NCBI RefSeq assembly: GCF_012927745.1
Contig: NZ_JABBKX010000007.1
Span: 124,001-188,000, forward strand
From: Neoroseomonas marina
GTDB lineage: Bacteria > Pseudomonadota > Alphaproteobacteria > Acetobacterales > Acetobacteraceae
Reading direction: 5' to 3'
DNA length: 64,000 nt
The position numbers were made by a program, and so were the translations under genes. Under the pieces are notes generated by a model. The model saw only the letters and a list, made by a program, of their open reading frames with translations, ran no database searches and had not been told where the DNA came from. Positions 29,310 to 39,941 of the stretch are shown piece by piece. Each line of letters begins with the position of its first letter. Position 1 is the stretch's first letter.

Positions 29310-30026
29310 ATGACCGGCCCGCGCCCGGTACTCATCGTGGACGACGATCCGGCACTGCTGGCGACACTGGCCGAACAGCTGGCGCTCGAGGGCGAATTCG
29401 CCATCACCGAGGCCGGCACCTTGGCCGAAGCCGATGCCAAGCTCGGCACCGAGGGCGCCCGCTTCGACCTCGTCCTGCTCGACATCCGGCTCCCGGACGG
29501 CGACGGACGGGATTTCTGCGCCCGCATGCGCCGCCTCGGCCTGCGCATGCCGGTCATCATGCTGACCGGGTCGGACAGCGAATCGGACATCGTCAGCGGC
29601 CTCGACGCCGGGGCCAACGACTACATCGCCAAGCCGTTCCGGCTGAACGAGCTGCTGGCGCGCATGCGCGCCCAGCTCCGCGGCTACGACAGCAGCGAGG
29701 ACGCGGTCTTCAAGGTAGGACCCTATCTGTTCCGCCCCGCGGCCAAGCAGCTGCACGACGCGGCGCGCAACAAGCGGATCCGCCTGACCGAGAAGGAAGC
29801 GGCGATCCTCAAGTTCCTCTATCGCGCGGGCGGCCGGCCGGTGCCGCGCAACGTCCTGCTGAACGACGTGTGGGGCTACAACAGCAACGTCACGACCCAT
29901 ACGCTCGAGACGCACATCTACCGCCTGCGCCAGAAGATCGAGCCCAACCCGGCCGAGACCCGCATCCTGCTGACGGAAGCGGGCGGCTATCGGCTCGACC
30001 AGGCGACCGAGGCCGAGGGCGGCTGA
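29310..30026 (+). CDS. OmpR/PhoB-family response regulator
   Basis: 238 aa. The receiver domain (residues 6-120) has the acidic pair DDD near the start, the phospho-acceptor Asp in VLLDIRLPDGDG, T in MLTGSD and K in AKPF. The C-terminal winged helix (about 135-232) has the LTEKEAAILKFLYRAGG and THTLETHIYRLRQKIE signatures. It is a phosphorylation-dependent DNA-binding regulator. No cognate histidine kinase is adjacent, so it looks orphan here. The ribosome site GGGGA precedes ATG 29310. Confidence 0.93.
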   Translation: MTGPRPVLIVDDDPALLATLAEQLALEGEFAITEAGTLAEADAKLGTEGARFDLVLLDIRLPDGDGRDFCARMRRLGLRMPVIMLTGSDSESDIVSGLDAGANDYIAKPFRLNELLARMRAQLRGYDSSEDAVFKVGPYLFRPAAKQLHDAARNKRIRLTEKEAAILKFLYRAGGRPVPRNVLLNDVWGYNSNVTTHTLETHIYRLRQKIEPNPAETRILLTEAGGYRLDQATEAEGG

Positions 30027-30098
30027 ACCCCGGCGGGCGCCGGGACAGGCCGGCGCCCCGCTGCCATCATGACCCCTCCAGCCATTGCGGAGGGGACC

Positions 30099-30485
30099 AT
30101 GACCCGCCTGATCGACCACGCCGACGCGCCGCCCGAGGTCCGGGCGGTCTATGACGACATCAAGGCCCGGCGCGGCGTCCCGGACGTGAACAACTTCTGG
30201 AAGGCGCTCGCCATCCACCCGCCGACGCTCGCCCGCACCTGGGAGAGCCTGAAGGAGGTGATGGCCCCCGGCGCGCTCGACCCGCTCACCAAGGAGATGC
30301 TCTACCTCGCCGCCTCCGCGGCGTCGGGCTGCACCTACTGCATCGCGTCCCACACCGCGGCGGCGAAGGCGAAGGGCATGACGGAGGCGATGCATGGCGA
30401 GTTGCTCGCGGTGATCGCCATGGCCGCCGAGACCAACCGCCTGGCCGAGGCGCTGCGCGTGCCGGTCGACCCGGCCTTCGAATAA
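30099..30485 (+). CDS. Carboxymuconolactone decarboxylase / AhpD-like family protein
   Basis: 128 aa; ATG 30099 follows GGAGGGG. LTKEMLYLAASAASGCTYCIASHTAAAKAKGM holds the CxxC and distal His of AhpD-like peroxidase/disulfide reductases. VNNFWKALAIHPPTLARTWESLKEVM is the typical N-terminal helix pair. It is probably an alkylhydroperoxidase or thiol-redox enzyme; the decarboxylase name reflects only the family. It converges with an MFS gene 5 bases away. Confidence 0.87.
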   Translation: MTRLIDHADAPPEVRAVYDDIKARRGVPDVNNFWKALAIHPPTLARTWESLKEVMAPGALDPLTKEMLYLAASAASGCTYCIASHTAAAKAKGMTEAMHGELLAVIAMAAETNRLAEALRVPVDPAFE

Positions 30486-30490
30486 CCCTG

Positions 30491-31648
30491 CTACGCGGCC
30501 GCGGCCCGCCCGCGCATCGCCGCCGCATAGACGCCGAGCGCGGTGACGCAGACGGCGAGGAACCCCGCGGCGGTCAGCAGCGGGGCCGCCGGCGCCCCGG
30601 TCAGGTCGCGCACGAAGCCCGCGAAGGGCGGCAGCAGCGCGAGGCCGAGGTAGAACAGCGTGTAGTGCACGCCCATGCCGAAGGCCCGGCTGCCGGCCGA
30701 CAGCGCGCGGCCGGCGAAGGCCATGATCAGGCTCGAGGGTGGGGCCGCCAGCAGGCCGAAGGCCGGCAGGGTCAGCCAGGCCGGCGCACCGGCCGCGGTC
30801 GCCGCGAGCGCGCCGACCATGCCCAACAGGCACAGCACGCAGACCAGCATCGGCCGGCCGAGCCGCTCCGCGATCGCCCCGCCCATCGGCTGCAGCGGCA
30901 GGATGGAAAAGCCGATCAGCGAGGCGAGCGCCCCGGCCTCGGCACGGCTGAGCCCCTGCGCCACCAGGAAGGCGGGCGTGAAGCCCACCGCCACGGCGAA
31001 GGAGGCGTTGTAGCCCGCCCAGACCACGCCGAGCGCGAGCAGCGGCCGCCATTCCTCGCGCAGCAGCCACATGCGCCGCTGCGTCGCCGCCTGCGGCCCG
31101 CCGCCCTGCACGGTCAGCATCACCAGCACGAACGCGAGCGAGCAGAATCCCGCCGACAGCCACAGACCCGTCCGCCAGTCCTGCCCCAGCATCGGCAGCA
31201 CCAGCAGCGCAAGGCCGATGCCGAAGGGCCAGGCCATCAGCATCATGCCCATCGCCAGCGCGACCGCAGCACCGCTGAATCGGTCGAGCACCATCTTCGC
31301 CCCGGCGATGGTCAGCAGCGCGCCGCCCACGCCCGAGACGAGCCGCCCGGCGACGGCCGCGGTGAAGTCCGGCGCCAGCGCGAGCACCGCGCCCCCCAGC
31401 GCCATCAGCCCCACGCCGCCCAGCAAGACGACGCGGTCACCGAAGCGCGCCAGCAGCCAGCCGGCCGGCAGGGCGACGAAGACGCCGGCCAGCGAATAGG
31501 TGCCGATCAGGGTGCCGAGCGCCGCCCAATCCGCGACCAGGCTGCCGATCAGCAGCGGCCCGAGCGCGCCGACCACCTGCAGCTGCGCGCCCATCGAAAC
31601 CCGCGCCAGGGCCAGCACCCCGACGTCGCCCCAACGTCCAAGACTCAT
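30491..31648 (-). CDS. MFS transporter (paralogue of the one at 55864)
   Basis: 385 aa with 12 hydrophobic segments. The start ATG 31648 (MSLGRWGDVGVLALARVSMGAQLQV) was chosen because it lies just ahead of helix 1. Key stretches [40 protein letters not shown] and [13 protein letters not shown] recur almost unchanged in the transporter at 55864-57024, so the two arose by duplication. They resemble cyanate/nitroimidazole-type carriers (CynX/NimT) in length and topology; substrate unknown. It is located directly downstream of amtB in the same direction, 115 bp away. Confidence 0.85.
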   Translation of the reverse strand: MSLGRWGDVGVLALARVSMGAQLQVVGALGPLLIGSLVADWAALGTLIGTYSLAGVFVALPAGWLLARFGDRVVLLGGVGLMALGGAVLALAPDFTAAVAGRLVSGVGGALLTIAGAKMVLDRFSGAAVALAMGMMLMAWPFGIGLALLVLPMLGQDWRTGLWLSAGFCSLAFVLVMLTVQGGGPQAATQRRMWLLREEWRPLLALGVVWAGYNASFAVAVGFTPAFLVAQGLSRAEAGALASLIGFSILPLQPMGGAIAERLGRPMLVCVLCLLGMVGALAATAAGAPAWLTLPAFGLLAAPPSSLIMAFAGRALSAGSRAFGMGVHYTLFYLGLALLPPFAGFVRDLTGAPAAPLLTAAGFLAVCVTALGVYAAAMRGRAAAA

Positions 31649-31763
31649 GCGGCGCTGCTTATGCGTCGCGGTGCCGGGCGACAATGGGGCAGCGGACGGA
31701 AATGGGGCGCGACGGATGTCCCGCCGCGCCCCGTCTTCCGTCACCCGCCGAAGCAGGCCGCGT

Positions 31764-33131
31764 TCAGTTGATGCGCTCGCCGTGCATCGTCACGTCGAGG
31801 CCCTCGCGCTCCTCTTCCTCGCTCACGCGCAGGCCGATCACCACGTCGGTGATCTTGAGGATGATGAAGGTCGCCACCGCGGTGAAGACGATCGTCGCGC
31901 CGACCGCGATGCACTGCTTGATGAACTGCTCCATCCCGCCCGGGCTGCCGTCCGGCGCGGCCGTCGTCGCCGACAGCGGCCCGTAGGAGAGGAAGCCGAC
32001 CAGCAGCGCGCCGACGATGCCGCAGATGCCGTGCACGCCGAAGGCGTCGAGGCTGTCGTCGTAGCCGAGCGCATGCTTGAGCGCGGTCGCGCCCCACAGG
32101 CCCGCGAGACCCGCGACCAGGCCGATTATCAACGCCGCGCCCGGCAGCACGAAGCCCGCCGCCGGGGTGATGGCGACCAGGCCCGCCACCGCGCCCGAGA
32201 TCGCGCCGAGCACCGAGGGCTTCCCCTTGATCATCCACTCCGCGAAGGTCCAGGACAGCACCGCGCCGCCGGCCGCGATCTGCGTGACAAGCATCGCCAT
32301 GCCCGCGCGCCCGCCGCCCGAGGACCCGGCCGAACCGGCATTGAAGCCGAACCAGCCGACCCACAGCAGCGACGCGCCGATCACCGCGAGGCCGAGGTTG
32401 AACGGCGCCATGTTCTCGGTGCCGTAGCCCACGCGCTTGCCCAGCACGATCGCCGCGACCAGGCCCGCCACGCCGGCATTGATGTGCACCACGGTGCCGC
32501 CCGCGAAGTCGAGCGCGCCGAGGCCGAACAGCCAGCCATTCGGATGCCAGACCCAATGCGCGATCGGGCTGTAGACCAGCAGCGACCACAGCGTCACGAA
32601 CATCACCAGCGCCGAGAACTTCATGCGGTCCGCCACCGCGCCGGTGATCAGCGCCGCGGTGATGATCGCGAAGGTCATCTGGAACATCAGGAAGACGGAT
32701 TCGGGGATGGTGAAGGCCACCGCCCCGTCGCCCGTGCCGAGCGTGAAGGGCTTGTCCCAGTTCTCCGACAGGCCCGAGAGCAGGACCTTCGAGAAGTCGC
32801 CGACATAGGCCGAGTAGGTGCCGCCCTCGCCGAAGGCGATCGAGTAGCCCGCCACCATCCAGATCACCGTCACCAGGGCGGTGATGAAGAAGGACTGCAT
32901 CATGGTGGCGAGCACGTTCTTCTTGCGGACCATGCCCGCGTAGAAGAGCGCGACGCCCGGCACCGTCATCATCAGCACGAGCGCGGTGGAGGTGAGCATC
33001 CAGGCGGCGTCGCCGGTGTCCACCTTGGCGTCTTCCGCCATCGCGGGCATCGCCGCGAGCATGAGGGTGGCCGCGGCCAGGCCGCAGCGCGCGAAGATGC
33101 GCTTCACTGTCGTCAGGTCCTTTCCGGTCAT
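31764..33131 (-). CDS. amtB: Ammonium transporter AmtB
   Basis: 455 aa: a signal-like first helix (LAAATLMLAAMPAMA) then about 11 membrane helices, the usual Amt architecture. Signature segments are DTGDAAWMLTSTALVLMMTVPGVALFYAGMVRKKN, the HWVWHPNGWL region with the first pore His, DFAGGTVVHINAGVAGL and FGVHGICGIVG with the second pore His. It conducts ammonium under nitrogen limitation and is blocked by GlnK. ATG 33131 lies 12 bases before the glnK stop on the minus strand, so the genes overlap or abut and form one operon. Confidence 0.96.
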   Translation of the reverse strand: MTGKDLTTVKRIFARCGLAAATLMLAAMPAMAEDAKVDTGDAAWMLTSTALVLMMTVPGVALFYAGMVRKKNVLATMMQSFFITALVTVIWMVAGYSIAFGEGGTYSAYVGDFSKVLLSGLSENWDKPFTLGTGDGAVAFTIPESVFLMFQMTFAIITAALITGAVADRMKFSALVMFVTLWSLLVYSPIAHWVWHPNGWLFGLGALDFAGGTVVHINAGVAGLVAAIVLGKRVGYGTENMAPFNLGLAVIGASLLWVGWFGFNAGSAGSSGGGRAGMAMLVTQIAAGGAVLSWTFAEWMIKGKPSVLGAISGAVAGLVAITPAAGFVLPGAALIIGLVAGLAGLWGATALKHALGYDDSLDAFGVHGICGIVGALLVGFLSYGPLSATTAAPDGSPGGMEQFIKQCIAVGATIVFTAVATFIILKITDVVIGLRVSEEEEREGLDVTMHGERIN

Positions 33132-33142
33132 GGGGCGGCGCC

Positions 33143-34891
<1,749 letters not shown>

Positions 34892-35025
34892 CCGCGGGGG
34901 ACGGCCGCGGACTTGCCCGGCGCCGCGGAAGACCGCAGACACGCTCCCACCGGCCAACCCGATGGCGCAGCGCCCTGGCGAGTCGCCCGCATCGCCCGGC
35001 GGCCGGGCACACAGGGAGATTCGCG

Positions 35026-36654
35026 TTGAAGAGGCTTCTCTACATAACGGTCTTCTCCCAGGAAATTTATCAGTACTTGGCCGCCCTGCTTCTTCTGTCG
35101 GTGAAGAACCAGACGCGGCTGGATCAATTGGACATCCTGATCTACTGCGATCCGCGGTTCGCCGGATTCTTCGAGGACCTGTCGGCCAAATCCGGCATTC
35201 CGATCACGGTCCTATCGAGCGAAAGCTCGGAAGCCGACGTCGTCTGGGCCTGCTGGCGGCGCTACGACATCTTCGAGATCTTCGACATCTCCGGGTACTC
35301 CAGCGTCCTGTACCTGGACACGGACATCCTGGTGGATGGCGACCTCGCGGAGATCCTGCGGGCGGCCGAGACGAAAAGCGTCACGCCCCTCGCCGCCATC
35401 GCCGAGAATCCGCTGCCCATCGGCGCGCATCCGAACGCCGAATGGTGGGGCTACGACCTCTTCGTCGATGCCGGGGAACAGGCCCGGCTCAAGGATCGCC
35501 AGGGCTTCTCGTCCGGCGTGCTGTGGTTCCGGCCGGTGCCGGAGATCCGCACGATGTTCCAGGACATGTTCAGGACCTACGAAGCCTTCCGCGATGCCGG
35601 AAAGATCGCCGGAAGCTTCTATCACACCGACCAGCCCTACACGAACTTCCTGGCGATCTCGCGCGACCTCGCGGATACGGCGGCGCTGCGCGGCCTGGCG
35701 AAGAACAACCCGCTGCCCTCCGCTTCGAATCCGCCGCTGCTCTGCCACTTCTCCGGCGGCATGGGCAATTCGAACAAGCTCGCCAAGATGGTCGCCTTCA
35801 TCCTGGCCTCGGACAGCATGGGCCCCGAGATCCGCGGCTATGCCATGGCCCTCGACCAGCTCCGCAAGGACCCGCAGGACAAGCCGGCCAGCCGGGACCA
35901 CATCTTCCATTCGAACATCGAGATCGCCCGTCGGGACATCGACAAGCATCTCTATGGCATCGTCACCCAGAACGCCGGCTTCGCCGTCCGCTACGGTCCG
36001 TTCGGCGAGGCGGGCGTCGTCTACCGGACCGAACGCAACAGCTGGGCCTCGGACCGCGTGATGAAGGTCCTCGGGCTGCACGAGTCCTCGCTTCATCCGA
36101 CGTTCCGGTCGATGGCGCAGCGCCGGCGCGGGACCGCGGTGATCGACCTGGCCTCGGGCGACGGATACTTCGCGGCGGGGCTGGGCCGGCTCCTGGCCGC
36201 GCCGCGCATCGTCGCCGTGGAACGCAACACGCGCCTGCACGCCATCTGCGCCGAGTTCGTCGCGGCGAACTGCCCCGCCGCGATGCTCACGCAGCTCGAG
36301 CGGATCGACGCCGCCGGCCTCGAAGCGCTGCTGCAGGACGGCCCGGCCATCCTCCTGCTGCGCGCGGACGGGCAGGAGGATCTCCCGCTGCAGCCCGACC
36401 GGATCCCGCACCTGCATCGGGCCGAGATCCTGATCGAATGTCACGAATTCGTCCCGAAGCTACGGAACGTCATTCCCGACATCTCCCAGCGCCTGGCCGA
36501 AACCCACGCGGCGACGATCATCGAGGAACGCGACATCGTTCCTTCCGACGTCCCGGAACTCCGCCAGATGCGCGGCATCCAGCGCGGGCTGATCGCGTGC
36601 AGCGCGCGGCCGGCCCCGGTGCGCTGGCTGCACCTGGTGCCCCGCGCCGGCTGA
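35026..36654 (+). CDS. Fusion: GT8-like glycosyltransferase + SAM-methyltransferase-like domain
   Basis: 542 aa from a TTG at 35026 with AGGGAG upstream. Residues 1-270 look like a GT-A fold glycosyltransferase: SSVLYLDTDILVDGDLAEIL has the metal-binding DxD of GT8, and HTDQPYTNFLAI and LLCHFSGGMGNSNK follow as acceptor-side motifs. After a linker, residues about 370-500 (TAVIDLASGDGYFAAGL, VAVERN, ILLLRADGQED, AEILIECHEFV) follow the FkbM-like methyltransferase layout, with a degraded motif III. The first 100 codons are less GC-rich than neighbours, hinting at acquisition. It probably modifies a surface glycan; acceptor unknown. Confidence 0.78.
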   Translation: MKRLLYITVFSQEIYQYLAALLLLSVKNQTRLDQLDILIYCDPRFAGFFEDLSAKSGIPITVLSSESSEADVVWACWRRYDIFEIFDISGYSSVLYLDTDILVDGDLAEILRAAETKSVTPLAAIAENPLPIGAHPNAEWWGYDLFVDAGEQARLKDRQGFSSGVLWFRPVPEIRTMFQDMFRTYEAFRDAGKIAGSFYHTDQPYTNFLAISRDLADTAALRGLAKNNPLPSASNPPLLCHFSGGMGNSNKLAKMVAFILASDSMGPEIRGYAMALDQLRKDPQDKPASRDHIFHSNIEIARRDIDKHLYGIVTQNAGFAVRYGPFGEAGVVYRTERNSWASDRVMKVLGLHESSLHPTFRSMAQRRRGTAVIDLASGDGYFAAGLGRLLAAPRIVAVERNTRLHAICAEFVAANCPAAMLTQLERIDAAGLEALLQDGPAILLLRADGQEDLPLQPDRIPHLHRAEILIECHEFVPKLRNVIPDISQRLAETHAATIIEERDIVPSDVPELRQMRGIQRGLIACSARPAPVRWLHLVPRAG

Positions 36655-36668
36655 CGGCGCCGGCGGTC

Positions 36669-37640
36669 CTAGTCGATCCGGATGTTCTGCCGCTCGATGA
36701 TGCCCTTGAACAGGTCGCGCTGTTCCTGGAGGTAGGTCGCGAAGGCCGCGGGGCCGCGCGCGAAGGGCTCGACGAAGATGCTCTCGAAGCGGCCGCGCAC
36801 GGTCGGGTCCGCCATGCCGGTCTCGACCTCCTGCGCCAGGCGGTCCGCGATCGGGGCGGGCGTGCCGGCGCGGGCCACCAGGCCGACCCAGGCGCCCGCG
36901 TCGAAGCCCTCGAAGCCCGGCGTGCGCGCGAAGGGCGCGATGTCCCGCGCGAGGCTCGTACCGTCCTTCAGCGAGACGCCGAGCGCCTTCAGCGCGCCCT
37001 GCCGCACCAGCGGGTAGGTCGCCGCCATGGTCTCGATCGAGTAGCTGATCTGCCCGCCGATCAGCGCGGTCATGGACGGCGCGCTGCCGGCGAAGGGCAC
37101 GTGCAGCGCATCGATCCCGGCCCGGGCGTTGAAGGCCTCGATGATCAGATGCGCCGTCGCGGCGGTGCCCGAGGATCCGAAGGAATAATGCCCGGGGCGC
37201 GCCTTCATCAGCGCGACGAACTCCGCGACGGTGTTCGCCGGGAAGTCGGGCTTCACGACGAGGAGGTAGGGCGAGACGCCCCACATCGCGATCGGCGCCA
37301 GGTCGCGTGCCGTGTCGTAGGGCAGGCGCTGCAGCAGCGGCGAAATGGTGAAGGGCCCCGAGGACCCGGCGAGCAGCGTGTACCCGTCGGGCGCCGACTT
37401 CGCGACCACGTCGGTCCCGATGGTCCCGCCCGCGCCGGCGCGGTTCTCGGGCACCACGGGCTGGCCGAGCTTCTCCTGCAGGCGCTGCGCGATGACGCGC
37501 CCGGCGAGGTCGGTCGCCTGGCCCGGCGGCCAGGGAATGACCATGCGCAGCGGCCGGTTCGGCCAGGGCGCCTGCGCCGCGGCGATGCCGGGCAGACCGA
37601 GGGCGGTGAGCGCGAATGTCGCGCGGCGTGTGATGCGCAT
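36669..37640 (-). CDS. Tripartite tricarboxylate transporter substrate-binding protein (TctC/Bug family)
   Basis: 323 aa with a signal peptide (MRITRRATFALTALGLPGIAAAQ). WPNRPLRMVIPWPPGQATDLAGRVIAQRLQEKLGQPVVPENRAGAGGTIGTDVVAKSAPDGYTLL... follows the Bug family pattern (only short parts quoted: NRAGAGGTIG, APDGYTLL). These periplasmic proteins bind carboxylates such as citrate, or aromatic acids, and feed TctAB. No tctA or tctB is nearby, the common orphan situation in this family. GGGAGA precedes ATG 37640. Confidence 0.92.
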   Translation of the reverse strand: MRITRRATFALTALGLPGIAAAQAPWPNRPLRMVIPWPPGQATDLAGRVIAQRLQEKLGQPVVPENRAGAGGTIGTDVVAKSAPDGYTLLAGSSGPFTISPLLQRLPYDTARDLAPIAMWGVSPYLLVVKPDFPANTVAEFVALMKARPGHYSFGSSGTAATAHLIIEAFNARAGIDALHVPFAGSAPSMTALIGGQISYSIETMAATYPLVRQGALKALGVSLKDGTSLARDIAPFARTPGFEGFDAGAWVGLVARAGTPAPIADRLAQEVETGMADPTVRGRFESIFVEPFARGPAAFATYLQEQRDLFKGIIERQNIRID

Positions 37641-37741
37641 ACCTGACGTCTCCCGTGGAATATGGGCGGGTTGGCCCGCTCCTGTTCCCGCTACAGCACG
37701 CCGCGCCCCGCGCCACAAGGGCCGGGGCGCGGCGCCTGGCG

Positions 37742-38215
37742 TCAGCGCGGCGGCATCTCGGAGATGATGAGCTGCGTCGGCACGCCGCGGCCGCGGTCGT
37801 AGTGGCCGACCCAGATGTCGTACTGCCCCGACATCGGCTGGTTGAAGATCATGCCCGGATTGGTGCCAATGAAGTCGTCGTTGCAGACCCACTGCCCGTT
37901 CGGGAGATTGACCACCAGCGTCACGTCGAAGCGCGACTGCGCGGCGATGTAGAGCGGAAGCCCCCCGCCGGCCTGGTAGTTCAGCCGCACGTCGGGCGCC
38001 TGCGCGATGGAACCCACGCAGCCCGCCCCGCCGATGCGCTCGGCGGGGATGTTCCCGCCCGCCGTCACGTTCACCACGAAGGGGTCGGGCTGGAAATTGA
38101 AGCGCAGGTTCGCCGTGCCGAAGGACGGAGGCATGTTGTAGTTCTGCGCCGCGACGCCGCCCGCGCCGAGGGCAGCGACCACCGCCGCGGCGGCCAGCAG
38201 GCGTTTCCGTGTCAT
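37742..38215 (-). CDS. Small periplasmic protein of unknown function
   Basis: 157 aa with signal peptide (KRLLAAAAVVAALGAGGVAAQ). The mature part is beta-rich: FNFQPDPFVVNVTAGGNI, LPLYIAAQSRFDVTLVVNLPNGQWVCNDDF, SGQYDIWVGHYDRG. Two cysteines (in AGCVG and WVCND) could form a disulfide. The SGQYDIWVGHY ending recalls pre-peptidase/PPC-type beta sandwiches, but this is weak. GGGAGAG precedes ATG 38215. Nothing near suggests a partner. Confidence 0.75.
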   Translation of the reverse strand: MTRKRLLAAAAVVAALGAGGVAAQNYNMPPSFGTANLRFNFQPDPFVVNVTAGGNIPAERIGGAGCVGSIAQAPDVRLNYQAGGGLPLYIAAQSRFDVTLVVNLPNGQWVCNDDFIGTNPGMIFNQPMSGQYDIWVGHYDRGRGVPTQLIISEMPPR

Positions 38216-38303
38216 GACAACTCTCCCGGTCTGTGAGGTGGCCGGATCATTTCGTCGCTGCGCGGCGGGGGCAAGGCTTGCCGTGCGCGTGGTGTGAACG
38301 GCG

Positions 38304-39839
38304 TCACGCCTGCGGCACGCGTGCAACAAGGCGCGGGTGCGGCCCGTCCTCGAGGACGCGCGTCGCGAGCACCGCCTCGCGCACCCGCGCGCGCACCACC
38401 TTCCCCTGCGCATTGCGCGGCAGTTCCGGCAGCGCGACCCAGGCGCGCGGCCTCTTGTACCGCGCGAGCGCCGCGACGCGCGCCTCGACGTCCGCCTCCC
38501 AGCCCGGCGCGGGGGATTCGGCGACGCCGACGATGACCTCGCCCCAGTAATCCGAGGGCATGCCGAGCACGCAGATCGCCCGGCCGCCCGCGGCGCCGTC
38601 GAGTGCGGATTCGATCTCGCCCGGATGCACGCGGTAGCCGCCGGTCTTCATCACATCCGCCGCGCGCCCCGACAGGTGCAGCCGGCCCCGCGCGTCGATC
38701 GCGCCGAGATCCCCCGTGCGATGCCAGGCGCCGGCCGGCCGCGCCGCGAAGCCGGCGGCGGTGATGGTGCCGCCGTTCATGTGCCGCCCGCGGAGCCAGA
38801 TCTCGCCGGCCTCGCCCGGCGGCAGCACCGCGCCGTCCTCGCCGCGGATGTCGATCTCGACACCCGGTGCCGGCCAGCCGAGGCAGGCGCCAAGCCCGGG
38901 ATCGGGCGCGGCCATCACCTCCGCGACCTCGGGCGGTTCAAGCACGGTGATGGGGTTGAAGCACTCGCTCATGCCGTAGGTGATGCGCACCACCGGGCCG
39001 AAGGCCTCGGCCGCGCGGCGCCACAGCTCGCGCGACAGCGTCGAGGTGCCGGTGAAGATGCAGCGCACGCCCTCGAAGCGCCGTCCCGGGAACAGCGAGA
39101 GGATCTTCGCGAGCACCGTCGGCGGCGCGAAGATCGCGGACGGCCCGGCTTCGAGCACCGGCAAAACGGCCTCGGCCTTCACGCCGTCCTGCAGCACCAC
39201 CTCCGCGCCTTGCTCCAGCCAGGCGGCGCTGATCAGGGAGGCGCCGTGCACGAAGGGCGTCATCAGCAGCACGCGGTCGCCGCGGCCGGGCGCGAAGGGC
39301 AGCACCGCGCGCTGCAGCAGATGCGCCGTCCAGCGCCCGCCATGGGTGTGCACGATGCCCTTGGGCCGCCCCGTGGTGCCCGAGGTGAACAGGATGCGCC
39401 CCCAAGCCTCGGCCGGCACCGCCGGCAGCCGCGCCGCCGGGGGTTCCGGCGCGATCTCCTCGATCGCCCAGGGCTCGAGGCCAAGCGCGGCAAGGCGCGC
39501 GCCCTGCGCCGCCGGGGCCATGACGCGGCGGAAGCCCGCGAGTTCGGCGAACCAGCCGATCTCGGCATCCGTCGAATGGGCGTTCACCACCACCTCGCAG
39601 GCGCCGGAGACGGTGACGCCCGCGCTGACCCAGGGCGCGTCGACGCCGTTCGGCACAAGTGTGGCGACCGGCGCGCCGGGGGCGACGCCCGCCGCCTGCA
39701 GCCGCCGCGCCAGCGCATGCGCGCGCGCCGACAGCGTCGCGAAATCCATCGTGGCCGCGCCGTCGGTGACCGCGACACGGTCCGCGAAGCGCGAGGACAA
39801 GGTGAGAAGGTCGTTCGACCAGGCAATTCCATCCCGCAT
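38304..39839 (-). CDS. AMP-dependent acyl-CoA synthetase / ligase (ANL superfamily)
   Basis: 511 aa. P-loop ILFTSGTTGRPKGIVHTHGG (A3), YGMSE (A5), WHRTGDLG (A7), GYRVHPGEIESAL (A8) and the catalytic Lys in RNAQGKVVR (A10) are all present, so it should be active. It activates a carboxylic acid through an acyl-adenylate and loads it on CoA. The substrate is unknown; sequence style is like medium-chain or aryl-CoA ligases. It is divergent from an epoxide-hydrolase-like gene (102 bp), possibly a small catabolic unit. Confidence 0.9.
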   Translation of the reverse strand: MRDGIAWSNDLLTLSSRFADRVAVTDGAATMDFATLSARAHALARRLQAAGVAPGAPVATLVPNGVDAPWVSAGVTVSGACEVVVNAHSTDAEIGWFAELAGFRRVMAPAAQGARLAALGLEPWAIEEIAPEPPAARLPAVPAEAWGRILFTSGTTGRPKGIVHTHGGRWTAHLLQRAVLPFAPGRGDRVLLMTPFVHGASLISAAWLEQGAEVVLQDGVKAEAVLPVLEAGPSAIFAPPTVLAKILSLFPGRRFEGVRCIFTGTSTLSRELWRRAAEAFGPVVRITYGMSECFNPITVLEPPEVAEVMAAPDPGLGACLGWPAPGVEIDIRGEDGAVLPPGEAGEIWLRGRHMNGGTITAAGFAARPAGAWHRTGDLGAIDARGRLHLSGRAADVMKTGGYRVHPGEIESALDGAAGGRAICVLGMPSDYWGEVIVGVAESPAPGWEADVEARVAALARYKRPRAWVALPELPRNAQGKVVRARVREAVLATRVLEDGPHPRLVARVPQA

Positions 39840-39941
39840 GGCGCGGAGGTTCGTCGCCACGGCGCGGCGCGTCAAACCGCGGGGGGCTTGATCGCCGCGC
39901 GCAAGGCGGGCGGGATGCGCCCAACACCCGGAGGAACGCCC

